Origin: DASXHY01 sp035552155
GTDB taxonomy: Bacteria; Verrucomicrobiota; Verrucomicrobiia; Limisphaerales; DASXHY01
DNA: 64,000 nucleotides
Direction of reading: 5' to 3'
NCBI GenBank assembly: GCA_035552155.1
Contig: DASZLX010000050.1
Span: 1 to 64,000 of the forward strand
The translations under genes and the position numbers were made by a program. How positions within the stretch are numbered: the first letter of the stretch is position 1; each line of letters opens with the position of its first letter. Of the stretch, positions 49,107 to 57,240 are shown one piece after another. The notes beneath the pieces are model-generated. The model was not told the origin of the DNA. It saw nothing but the letters and a program-made list of their open reading frames with translations, and searched no databases.

Positions 49107-50332
49107 GGATTTGCTTTTGGCAAAGGCCGTTTCCAAACGTAGCGCGCCATGAGTACGCGCAAGACCGCGGTCAGGGGAATCGCCAGCACGCCTCCCAACA
49201 ACCCGCCCAGCAGCGTGGTCCCCACCATCACCGCCACGATGATGGTGAGTGGATGCAGGCCGACGCGGCCTCGCATGATCCGCGGAGAAATCACCACGCC
49301 CTCCAGCGTTTGCACGATTCCAAACACCGCCAGCACCAGCAACGGATGCTTCCAATCGCCGAATTGAACCAGCGCAATAATCATGGCCGTCACGAATACA
49401 ACAATCGCACCGATGAACGGAATAATCGTGAGCACCACCGCCGCCGCGCCGAGCAATATCGCGTACGGCAGGCCAATGATGAGAAAACCGATCCCGTACA
49501 GGATGCCGTCGCAGATCGCCACCAGCACCTGGCCACGGAAGAAGGCGATCAAATAATCGTTAATGGATTGCAGAATAAATACGAGTTCGTCTTTGAAGGT
49601 GGAATCTTTCAGTGGGAGATAATCAGTCCATTTGGATTGAATGCCGCGTTTTTCGAGCAGCAGGTAGAACGCGTAGATCGGCACCAACGCCAGGCCGACG
49701 ATGATACCGAACGATGCGGCGACCCAGGAGCCAGCTTTGGGCAGAAAGCTCTTCAACCCATTGCTGACCGAGCTCCATGCTTTTTCGCCGATGGCGCCGC
49801 TCAATGCCGGGTGGGAGGCGGGGGCCGATGCCGGGGCGTTGGTGTCATTCAGCGAAGAAGTCTCGTTGGTTGTGGTCAGGTCGGAGGACGGAGTTTCTGC
49901 GGGGACGGAACTGGACTTGAGAAATTTCTCCGCCCACGAGGGTGGATTATCCAGCCACTTCTCGGTCGCGGTTGAAGCTTTCGCAGCGATTTTGGGCACA
50001 TTGGCGGCGAACTCGCGGGTTTGGCGGACTATCGGCGGACCGATATTAGCGAGCACGCCGAGCACAATGACCAGCGCAAGCGCAAACACGCTGACAATGG
50101 CGCGCGAGCGGGAAAGGCCTTTGCGTTCGAAATAATCCACGACCGGATCCAGCAGGTAGGCCAGGACGCCCGCCACTGCCAGCGGCCAAAGCACTGGCGA
50201 GAGAACATTCAGCACACAGCTCAGGCCCCAAACCAGCAAAAACAAAAACCCACCGATGATCCCAAACGCCAGCACGGTCAACGCGGTCCAGAAGAGTCGC
50301 GCCTGCCGTGCCGTGGGCGGTAGGAAGTTCAT
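49103..50332 (-). CDS. AI-2E/PerM-family membrane protein
   Basis: 409 residues with about eight membrane helices: WTALTVLAFGIIGGFLFLLV, LWPLAVAGVLAYLLDPVVD, VSVFALALVIVLGVLANIG, then a soluble loop (residues ~100-190, Thr/Asn/Ala-rich) and a second membrane block (YLIAFFRGQVLVAICDGILYG, GFLIIGLPYAILLGAAAVVL, TLEGVVISPRIMRGRVGLHP). Family AI-2E (TqsA, PerM): some export autoinducer-2, others are sodium-proton antiporters. The exact substrate is not evident. It follows proC by about 100 bases and overlaps the methyltransferase gene start. Confidence 0.88.
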   Translation of the reverse strand: MNFLPPTARQARLFWTALTVLAFGIIGGFLFLLVWGLSCVLNVLSPVLWPLAVAGVLAYLLDPVVDYFERKGLSRSRAIVSVFALALVIVLGVLANIGPPIVRQTREFAANVPKIAAKASTATEKWLDNPPSWAEKFLKSSSVPAETPSSDLTTTNETSSLNDTNAPASAPASHPALSGAIGEKAWSSVSNGLKSFLPKAGSWVAASFGIIVGLALVPIYAFYLLLEKRGIQSKWTDYLPLKDSTFKDELVFILQSINDYLIAFFRGQVLVAICDGILYGIGFLIIGLPYAILLGAAAVVLTIIPFIGAIVVFVTAMIIALVQFGDWKHPLLVLAVFGIVQTLEGVVISPRIMRGRVGLHPLTIIVAVMVGTTLLGGLLGGVLAIPLTAVLRVLMARYVWKRPLPKANP

Positions 50333-50345
50333 AAGAGAAGGGCGC

Positions 50346-50425
50346 AGGGTGGAGAGTGGAAGATGGAGGGAAGCGAAGTCCGTTCGCCATCTTCCATCCT
50401 CGATCTTCCATTTTCAATCTTCGCC
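50346..50425. repeat. Inverted CATCTTCC-word repeat
   Basis: GGTGGAGAGTGGAAGATGG (left) and CCATCTTCCATCCTCGATC / TTCCATTTTCAATC (right). It lies in the only large gap of this operon, just upstream of the permease start and next to the proC stop. Confidence 0.6.
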
Positions 50426-50431
50426 TTCATA

Positions 50432-51247
50432 TCATCCTTGCCCCAGCTTTTTCGACTTTTCCGACGCGGCCCTTACGGCGCTCATCACCGTGCCGCGCAG
50501 CTTGCCTTTTTCCAATTCATGCAAGCCTTCAATCGTCGTGCCTCCCGGGCTGGTGACCATGTCCTTGAGCGCGCCCGGATGCTGGCCGGTTTCCAGGACC
50601 ATCTTCGCCGCTCCCAGCACCGTTTGCGCCGCCAACCGGGTGGCCACTTCGCGCGGTAATCCAGCAGCCACACCGCCATCGCTCAAGCTCTCAATGAACA
50701 AATAAACATATGCCGGCCCGCTTCCGCTCAGGCCGGTGACGGCATCGAGCAACGATTCTTTCACTTGAAACGCCACGCCAACGGATGAGAAAAGTTTGGT
50801 GGCAATGTCCGCGTCCTCGCTGGCCGCCGATTTTCCGAGCGCAAAACCCGTGGCGGACGCACCCACCAATGCCGGCGTGTTCGGCATGACGCGGATGACC
50901 CTCGCGTCTGCGCCCAATCCGGCTTCCAGTCTTGCCAGCGTCACGCCGGCGGCGATGGAAAGGAGCAGGTGTTTTTCCGAAAAATGATCGCGGATTTCCG
51001 ACAATACACCTGCCACCTGGTCCGGCTTCACGGCCAGGATCAGCACGTCCGCGAATTTTGCCACTTCCGGGTTCGAGGCGGTTGTCTTGGCGCCGGTTTC
51101 CTTCGCAAATGCCATGCGCGCGGATTCGTTCACATCGCTGGCAATGACTTGTTTGGGCGTCGCCAATCCGGCGCGAATAAAGCCCCTGGCGAGCGCTGTG
51201 GCCATTTTCCCCGCGCCCAGAAAACCGATGGTCAATTTGGAAGCCAT
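50432..51247 (-). CDS. proC: Pyrroline-5-carboxylate reductase
   Basis: 271 residues: KLTIGFLGAGKMATALARGFI (Rossmann), VLILAVKPDQVAGVL, VIRVMPNTPALVGASATGFA and TGLSGSGPAYVYLFIESLSD plus VTSPGGTTIEGLHELEKG, the last two the P5CR signature. It reduces P5C to proline with NAD(P)H. Start MASKLTIGF is chosen because the preceding open codons overlap the next gene's end. Fourteen bases downstream of the dehydrogenase gene; part of a minus-strand operon. Confidence 0.95.
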   Translation of the reverse strand: MASKLTIGFLGAGKMATALARGFIRAGLATPKQVIASDVNESARMAFAKETGAKTTASNPEVAKFADVLILAVKPDQVAGVLSEIRDHFSEKHLLLSIAAGVTLARLEAGLGADARVIRVMPNTPALVGASATGFALGKSAASEDADIATKLFSSVGVAFQVKESLLDAVTGLSGSGPAYVYLFIESLSDGGVAAGLPREVATRLAAQTVLGAAKMVLETGQHPGALKDMVTSPGGTTIEGLHELEKGKLRGTVMSAVRAASEKSKKLGQG

Positions 51248-51260
51248 GCGAGGGGTTCTA

Positions 51261-52301
51261 TCAAGAGCCCGCCGCGCTGTCACTGCCCAAATTCTTATTC
51301 GTGGCAGCCGACACGGAAGCGCGCAGTCCCGGCGATTCAAACACTTCCGGATTCAGAACATTCTGCGGTTTCTTTCTATTCATCAAATCCACGATTGCTT
51401 GGGCTGCCGCCAGGCTCACACGCTCGCCCGTGTCGCGCGCGCAGGAAGATTGGTGGGGGCTCAATAGAAGATTCGGGGCGGCTCGCAGTGCACTGTCAGA
51501 AGGCAACGGCTCCGTCGCGTACACATCCAACGCCGCGCCGGCGAGCCGGTTTTCGGCCAGGGCGCGCGCCAGCGCCGCTTCATCCACCAGCGCGCCGCGT
51601 GCCGTATTGATGAGATACGCGCTCGGCTTCATCAGTCGCAATTGCGCATCGCCGATCATCCCTCGAGTAGACGGCGCGAGCGCGGCGTGCAGGGAAACGA
51701 AATCGCTTTCTGCCAGAAGCCGTGCAAGCGGGACGAATTCTATCCCTTCGTTTTCCGGCGAAGGATGGGGCGTGTGCGCCAGGATGCGCATGTTAAATCC
51801 AGCGGCGCGCCGGGCAACAGCTTTCCCGATGCGTCCCAGGCCAATAATCCCGAGAGTCTTGCCGCCGACGTCCGCGCCCCAAACAGGTTTCCATTCGCCT
51901 TGTTGCATGGCTGCGTGTGCCTCGTTCGTGCGCCGCGCGACGGCGAGCAACAATGCGAACGTGTAATCCGCCACGGCATCATCCAGCAAACCCGGCGTGT
52001 AAGTGACGACAATTCCGTTTTGCGTCGCTGCAGCCACATCCACGGAATCGTAACCTACCCCCCAGCGGGCGATGATTTTTAATTTTTCGGCGGCGGAAGA
52101 AGACAGCAATGAGGCCGAATAGTCATCCAGACTGGCGAGCACGGCATCGACGCGGGTCAGCGCGGGCGCCAATTCATCCGCCTTGAGCGGCCCAAACCTG
52201 GGAGGGAAAACGATTTCGCAACCGGCCTTTTGTAGAAGCGCCACTGCCTGCTCGCCCGCGGATTGGACACCACGTGCGGTGATGAGAACCTTCCATGACA
52301 T
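51261..52301 (-). CDS. D-isomer-specific 2-hydroxyacid dehydrogenase
   Basis: 346 residues. ARWGVGYDSVDVAAATQNGI, then the NAD-binding GKTLGIIGLGRIGKAVARRA, LHAALAPSTRGMIGDAQLRLM, LINTARGALVDEAALARALA with catalytic Arg, and Glu/His in ALDVYATEPL and LLSPHQSSCAR. It is in the phosphoglycerate/hydroxypyruvate/glyoxylate reductase family, probably a serine-pathway or glyoxylate reductase. It sits between proC and the ygfZ-like gene on the minus strand, 14 and 26 bases apart. A C-terminal ~25-residue extension is Ser/Ala/Asn-rich. Confidence 0.9.
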   Translation of the reverse strand: MSWKVLITARGVQSAGEQAVALLQKAGCEIVFPPRFGPLKADELAPALTRVDAVLASLDDYSASLLSSSAAEKLKIIARWGVGYDSVDVAAATQNGIVVTYTPGLLDDAVADYTFALLLAVARRTNEAHAAMQQGEWKPVWGADVGGKTLGIIGLGRIGKAVARRAAGFNMRILAHTPHPSPENEGIEFVPLARLLAESDFVSLHAALAPSTRGMIGDAQLRLMKPSAYLINTARGALVDEAALARALAENRLAGAALDVYATEPLPSDSALRAAPNLLLSPHQSSCARDTGERVSLAAAQAIVDLMNRKKPQNVLNPEVFESPGLRASVSAATNKNLGSDSAAGS

Positions 52302-52326
52302 GCAGCAGTCTACTCTGGCGTCCGGG

Positions 52327-53439
52327 TTATTTCAAAAAGGGCAGTTCGACAATTACTGCCTTTGCCGCGTCCGCGCCGCGCAAGACCAGTTCAGTTCCCG
52401 GAGAGTTCGCCTCGCGCCGCACGTAACCGAGTGCGATATTTGCCGCCAGCGCGGCCGATTTCACCGAGCTCGTCACGCAGCCTACTTCCTTGCCCTGGTG
52501 AAAAAGTTTTTCGCCGTTCGCGGGCAATTGTTTCAGGCCGTCCGCGAGGCGCAAGCCGCGCAATTCCTTGTTCACATGCCCGATGCTGTGGATGCGATTG
52601 ATGACTTCCTGGCCGATGTAGCAGCCTTTGTTGTAACTCACCGCTCGCGCCTCGATGCCGCATTCGAGCGGGAGGTTGCTTTCATCCATGTCTGCGCCAT
52701 AGCGCGGAATGCCGGCTTCGATCCGCACCGTTTCCCAGGCATCCCATCCACACGCCCGGCCGCCAACTGATTTGGCCGCCGCGATCAATTTGTCCGCGAC
52801 TGCTCCGAGTGAGCCGGTAGGAACAAATAAATCAAAACCCGGCGTGAGGCGCGCGCCGGTTTCAGGCAGAGCTATTCTCGGCTGATTCATCAAATATATT
52901 TCACCGAGTGTGACTTCCGAAATTTTCACGGATTGAAACGGGTTTGCGGGCAACTCCTGGAAAATTTGGAGAGCCTCCAGGACGGCTGGGGACCCCGGTC
53001 CTTGCACGGTCAGCAAGCCGTAGTGCGGCGCGACATCCACCACTTGCACGTCGTCCGCAACGATATATTTCTCCAGTCGTTGAGAAATTTTCGCGGTCAA
53101 TCCCGGCTCGAAATCCAGCAGCAACTCATCCGGCAACACGTAAATGTTCAGGTCGCTCTCCATTTTGCCTTTGGCCGTGGTGATCGCGGCATAACAACCT
53201 GCGCCGGCGCGAAGGCGTTTAATATCATTAGTCACCTGGCCATGAAGGAAACGTGCGCGATCGGCGCCGGTCAGGCAAATCCGGCTGCGAAAACTCAAAT
53301 CGAACACTCCGGCGGTCTCGCGCAAGGCGGTGTGTTCGGCCAACGGGTCTCCGTAGTGGGAGACGATTTCCGAGCCGTTCAATTCGCCAAAACATGCATC
53401 CAGGCTGCGGTGGAATTCGTGCAAAGCAAGTGATTGCAT
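52327..53439 (-). CDS. ygfZ: YgfZ/GcvT-family folate-binding protein
   Basis: 370 residues. The conserved KGCYIGQEVINRI marks YgfZ, related to glycine-cleavage T protein; other family parts are GVFDLSFRSRICLTGADRAR, FLHGQVTNDIKRL, LLTVQGPGSPAVLEALQIFQ and a C-terminal GYVRREANSPGTELVLRG. YgfZ uses tetrahydrofolate to help maturation or repair of some Fe-S enzymes. Start MQSLALHEF is chosen; the open frame runs upstream through unrelated sequence. It heads the five-gene minus-strand operon and is divergent from apgM. Confidence 0.88.
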   Translation of the reverse strand: MQSLALHEFHRSLDACFGELNGSEIVSHYGDPLAEHTALRETAGVFDLSFRSRICLTGADRARFLHGQVTNDIKRLRAGAGCYAAITTAKGKMESDLNIYVLPDELLLDFEPGLTAKISQRLEKYIVADDVQVVDVAPHYGLLTVQGPGSPAVLEALQIFQELPANPFQSVKISEVTLGEIYLMNQPRIALPETGARLTPGFDLFVPTGSLGAVADKLIAAAKSVGGRACGWDAWETVRIEAGIPRYGADMDESNLPLECGIEARAVSYNKGCYIGQEVINRIHSIGHVNKELRGLRLADGLKQLPANGEKLFHQGKEVGCVTSSVKSAALAANIALGYVRREANSPGTELVLRGADAAKAVIVELPFLK

Positions 53440-53633
53440 TGCTGCATTGTAGCGGCGCTCCGCAATCGCCGCAAAATTTAACGGCTCGTGGCAGTCGACG
53501 GACAGGGGCTCAATCGTCGGCTGCCACGAGTGGTAAAATCCATTGCGCCTCCGCTCGCTTCTTCGCAAACTTGGGTTAACGTGTGGCGGCATTGCGCCGC
53601 CCACGCGCATGAACTGAACACTGGAAATTGAAA

Positions 53634-54857
53634 ATGAACCTGGATGCTCTCTATTCTGAATTGACGCTGAAAATGAACGCGAAGGTCGTCATGGTCGTCC
53701 TTGACGGCCTCGGCGACATCGCCACTCGCGAACAAAATTTTCTCACCCCGCTTGAAGCCGCCACCACGCCGAACCTGGACGCGCTCGCCAAAGAATCCGC
53801 GCAGGGCCGCATGATTCCCGTCGCGCCGGGCATTACGCCGGGCAGCGGTCCGGGGCATCTCGGGCTCTTCGGTTATGACCCGTTGGAATTTCAAGTGGGC
53901 CGCGGCGTCATCGAAGCGCTTGGTCTTGGCGTGGAATTAAAACCCGGCGATGTTTGCGCCCGGGCGAACTTCGCCACGGTTGATGCGAAAGGAATCGTGA
54001 CCGACCGCCGCGCCGGACGCATTCCCACTGAAACGTGCGAGAAACTCTGCGCGATGCTTTCCGCAAAGGTGAAAAAAATCGGCGATACCGAGGTCATCAT
54101 CAAGGCCGGCAAGGAACACCGGTTCGTCGTCGTGTTTCGCGGCAAGGGGCTCGAAGGCCCTTTGACCGATGCCGATCCCAACCGCGAGGGCTTCGCCGTT
54201 CCCACTGTCAAGCCGCGCGACCCCAAAAATCTCAAGCAGAAAAAGATGGCGAGCCTCATCGCCGATTTTTACAAGCTGGCGCTGCCGATTATTGCGAAGG
54301 AAAAACCGGCCAACGGTTTTCTCATGCGCGGCATCGCGCATCAGCCGGACATTCCGCTCTTCGAAGATCGTTACAAACTCAAGCCCGCCGCGATCGCCGT
54401 TTACCCGATGTACAAAGGCCTCTCGCAACTCGTGGGCATGAAAAAAATCGAAGGCCCGCAAACCATCGCGGAACAGTTCGAGCGTTATGTGGCCGAATAC
54501 GACAACTTCGATTTCTTTTTCATCCATTACAAATACACCGATAAAGCGGGTGAGGACGGCAACTGCGCCGCGAAACGCAAAGCGATTGAGGATTTTGACG
54601 CCGCGCTGCCGATCCTGTTGCGCAAAAGACCGGATGTGCTCGCCATCACCGGCGACCACTCGACGCCTTGCTCGGTGCACGGCCATTCGTGGCATCCGCA
54701 GCCGGTTTTATTGAATTCAGCCCTGAGTGGATCGGATAAACTGGAGCGCTTCACCGAAACGGGCGCCAACAGCGGCTCGCTCGGTGTGTTCGAAGCCAAA
54801 TATCTCATCCGTCTCATGCAGGCGAACGCGAGGATGTTTGATAAGTTTGGGGCGTAG
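53634..54857 (+). CDS. apgM: 2,3-bisphosphoglycerate-independent phosphoglycerate mutase, archaeal type
   Basis: 407 residues: MVVLDGLGDIATREQNFLTP (metal-binding Asp), ATTPNLDALAKESAQGRMIP with the catalytic Ser/Thr region, PGSGPGHLGLFGYDPLEF, and metal sites in YKYTDKAGEDGN, DHSTPCSVHGHSWHPQPVLL. It interconverts 3- and 2-phosphoglycerate in glycolysis. ApgM-type enzymes are common in archaea and patchily present in bacteria. An ATG with GGAAA upstream is the start. No other glycolytic gene is adjacent. Confidence 0.93.
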   Translation: MNLDALYSELTLKMNAKVVMVVLDGLGDIATREQNFLTPLEAATTPNLDALAKESAQGRMIPVAPGITPGSGPGHLGLFGYDPLEFQVGRGVIEALGLGVELKPGDVCARANFATVDAKGIVTDRRAGRIPTETCEKLCAMLSAKVKKIGDTEVIIKAGKEHRFVVVFRGKGLEGPLTDADPNREGFAVPTVKPRDPKNLKQKKMASLIADFYKLALPIIAKEKPANGFLMRGIAHQPDIPLFEDRYKLKPAAIAVYPMYKGLSQLVGMKKIEGPQTIAEQFERYVAEYDNFDFFFIHYKYTDKAGEDGNCAAKRKAIEDFDAALPILLRKRPDVLAITGDHSTPCSVHGHSWHPQPVLLNSALSGSDKLERFTETGANSGSLGVFEAKYLIRLMQANARMFDKFGA

Positions 54858-54948
54858 AATTAGAGACTCCTCCCGTCGTCTCCTACAGGATTAATTGGAA
54901 CATGCGAATATCTGGCCAATAAGTCCGGATATTTGTAAGGTGCCTCGC

Positions 54949-55980
54949 GTGAAAGCCCTCGTCCTCAAAGAATATCGGCGGTTCGCGATCGAGGATATTC
55001 CCGTGCCCGCGCTCGAGCCGCACGAAGTCCTGGTGCGCGTGCGCGCCTGCGGCATTTGTGGCAGCGATGTGCACGGCATGGATGGCAGCTCGGGCCGCCG
55101 CATCCCGCCCATCGTCATGGGGCATGAAGCCGCGGGAATCATTGATGAAATTGGCGGCGCGGTGACGGGTTGGAAAAAGGGCGATCGCGTCACATTCGAC
55201 TCCACCGTTTCGTGCGGCGAATGCTGGCACTGCCGTCGCGGCGAAATCAATTTGTGCGACCACCGCCGTGTGCTCGGCGTTTCCTGCGGCGAATATCGGC
55301 GTCACGGCGCATTCGCGGAATACGTCGCCGTGCCGCAGCATATTTTGTATCGCCTGCCCGACAATTTGAGCTTTGAGCAGGCGGCGATGGTTGAAGCTGT
55401 TTCCGTGGCGGTCCACGCCGTGGAACGAACGCCGTTGTCATTGAACGCCGCCGTCGCGGTGGTCGGCACGGGAATGATTGGCCTGCTGGTCGTGCAAGTG
55501 CTCCGCGCGCGGGGTTGCGGGCAAATCATCGCGATTGATTTGGACCAGGGAAAACTCAAGCTTGCGCGGCAATTCGGCGCCACACATGCGCTTCCGGCCG
55601 ATGAACCCGGGTGGCCAGATAAAATCCGCGCGCTTACCGGCGGTCGCGGCGTGGATGCGGCGTTCGAAGTCGTCGGCTTGCCGGCCACGGTCAAAACGGC
55701 CATCGAATCCGTCCGCAAAGGCGGCAGCATCACGCTCGTCGGAAATCTTAAACCCCAGGTGGAACTGCCATTGCAAGCAGTGGTCACGCGCGAACTCACG
55801 CTCATTGGCACCTGCGCTTCCGCCGGCGAGTATCCCGCGTGCCTCGAACTCATCGCCAGCGGCAAAGTGAATGTGACTGATTTTATCAGCGCTACGCCGC
55901 CGCTTGAAGAAGGCGCGCAATGGTTCGAGCGCCTTTACGCCGGTGAAAAGGGACTCATGAAGGTGCTTTTGAAACCGTGA
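54949..55980 (+). CDS. Zinc-dependent alcohol/polyol dehydrogenase
   Basis: 343 residues from GTG (TAAGG eight bases upstream). Medium-chain dehydrogenase: VRACGICGSDVHGMDG (catalytic Cys), GHEAAGIIDEIGGAV, GDRVTFDSTVSCGECWHCRRG...NLC (four-Cys structural zinc), VVGTGMIGLLVVQVLRARGC (Rossmann). Family includes sorbitol, galactitol-1-phosphate and L-threonine dehydrogenases. Placed directly before a Gfo/Idh enzyme and near a GntP permease, so it probably acts on a sugar alcohol or sugar acid. The longer frame with a TTG start is not preferred. Confidence 0.9.
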   Translation: MKALVLKEYRRFAIEDIPVPALEPHEVLVRVRACGICGSDVHGMDGSSGRRIPPIVMGHEAAGIIDEIGGAVTGWKKGDRVTFDSTVSCGECWHCRRGEINLCDHRRVLGVSCGEYRRHGAFAEYVAVPQHILYRLPDNLSFEQAAMVEAVSVAVHAVERTPLSLNAAVAVVGTGMIGLLVVQVLRARGCGQIIAIDLDQGKLKLARQFGATHALPADEPGWPDKIRALTGGRGVDAAFEVVGLPATVKTAIESVRKGGSITLVGNLKPQVELPLQAVVTRELTLIGTCASAGEYPACLELIASGKVNVTDFISATPPLEEGAQWFERLYAGEKGLMKVLLKP

Positions 55981-55987
55981 TTCAATT

Positions 55988-56081
55988 TTACCGCCGAGAC
56001 GCCGAAGCGCAGAGAAACGCGATGTAGGAAAGAAACAGTATCCCACTCACTTCTTCTGTTCCTTCGCGTCTCCGCGGCAAT
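55988..56081. repeat. Inverted CGCCGAGACG-word repeat
   Basis: ACCGCCGAGACGCCGAAGCG and CTTCGCGTCTCCGCGGC are inverted relatives around ~45 bases. Related to the palindrome before trpC (7202). The right arm ends within ten bases of the next ATG. Confidence 0.7.
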
Positions 56082-56086
56082 TTTTT

Positions 56087-57172
56087 ATGCCTAAAATCAA
56101 AACCGCTTTAGTCGGTTGCGGAAAGGTGGCTCATCTGCATGCCGCCGCGCTGCGCAGCCTGCCGGAATCCGAATTTGTCGCCGTCTGCGGGCGGACATCT
56201 GAAAAAGCGAATGCGTTCGCGGAAAAATATCGCGTGGCCGCATTTACCGATGTCTCCGAAATGCTCGCGAAAAGCGGCGCCCGGGCCATTTGCATCTGCA
56301 CGCCGCATCCCGAACACGCCGCGCCGGTCATTGCCGCGGCGCAGGCCGGCGTCCATTCACTCGTGGAAAAACCTCTGGCGTCCTCATTGGCCGATTGCGA
56401 TGCAATGCTGGCCGCCGCGCGCGCGAACAACACCATTCTCAGCACTATTTGTCAGCGCCGGTTTTATCCTCCCTGCCAGCGGATTCGCCGCGCGATCGAC
56501 GAAGGTAAAATTGGCAAGCCCGTTCTCGGCGTGGCAACGATTTTCGGCTGGCGCGACGAAGCGTATTACCGAAGCGACCCGTGGCGCGGCAGTTGGAAAC
56601 ACGAGGGAGGCGGCGTGCTCGTGAACCAATCGCCTCACCAGCTCGATTTGCTGATTTGGTACCTGGGCGAGATCGACGAGGTTTTTGGCTATTGGGCAAA
56701 TCTCAATCATCCTTACATCGAAGTGGAGGACACCGCCGTGGCGGTGGTGCGCTTCAAGAGTGGGGCGCTGGGAAATATCGTGGTGAGCAACAGCCAGAAT
56801 CCGGCCCTCAACGCGCGCGTCTCGGTACACGGCGCAAACGGTGTGTCCGTGGGCGTGCAAACCGACGGCGGCGTGATGTTCGTGCCGGGCGTGTCAGTCA
56901 TCACCGAAGCACCGTTCAACGATATTTGGACGATTCACGGCGAAGAAAAATTTCTGTCGCAATGGAAAGAGGAAGACGCGCGCCTGTTCGCGTCGGTGAA
57001 CCCGATGGAGCATTTCCATCGCCTGCAAATCGAGGATTTCCTTCGTGCTGTAATCGAGAAACGCGAACCCGCCATCACTGGAGAAGATGGGAGACGAACC
57101 GTTGAATTGTTCACCGCCATTTACCAGGCGACGCGCGAGAAAAAGGCGGTGAAGTTTCCTTTGAATTCATAG
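56087..57172 (+). CDS. Gfo/Idh/MocA family oxidoreductase
   Basis: 361 residues: IKTALVGCGKVAHLHAAALR (Rossmann), SLVEKPLASSLADCDAML (EKP motif) and GVLVNQSPHQLDLLIWYLGE (HxxD catalytic region). Second copy of this family in the window; the two share little beyond motifs. A polyol or sugar-acid dehydrogenase role fits the neighbours (zinc dehydrogenase upstream, GntP permease downstream on the opposite strand). It starts with an ATG six bases past a palindromic repeat. Confidence 0.9.
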   Translation: MPKIKTALVGCGKVAHLHAAALRSLPESEFVAVCGRTSEKANAFAEKYRVAAFTDVSEMLAKSGARAICICTPHPEHAAPVIAAAQAGVHSLVEKPLASSLADCDAMLAAARANNTILSTICQRRFYPPCQRIRRAIDEGKIGKPVLGVATIFGWRDEAYYRSDPWRGSWKHEGGGVLVNQSPHQLDLLIWYLGEIDEVFGYWANLNHPYIEVEDTAVAVVRFKSGALGNIVVSNSQNPALNARVSVHGANGVSVGVQTDGGVMFVPGVSVITEAPFNDIWTIHGEEKFLSQWKEEDARLFASVNPMEHFHRLQIEDFLRAVIEKREPAITGEDGRRTVELFTAIYQATREKKAVKFPLNS

Positions 57173-57240
57173 GAGACGACGTGAGGAGTGTCTAATCTAC
57201 AGAGATGGAAATTCAGAGCTTCCTTACGTCGGCTGCTACC
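57169..57240. repeat. Inverted GAGGAG-word repeat
   Basis: CATAGGAGACGACGTGAGGA and GAGCTTCCTTACGTCGGCTG / CTACC, around ~25 bases, at the junction of the convergent Gfo/Idh and GntP genes. Member of the GAGGAGGCTC-word family. Confidence 0.65.
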
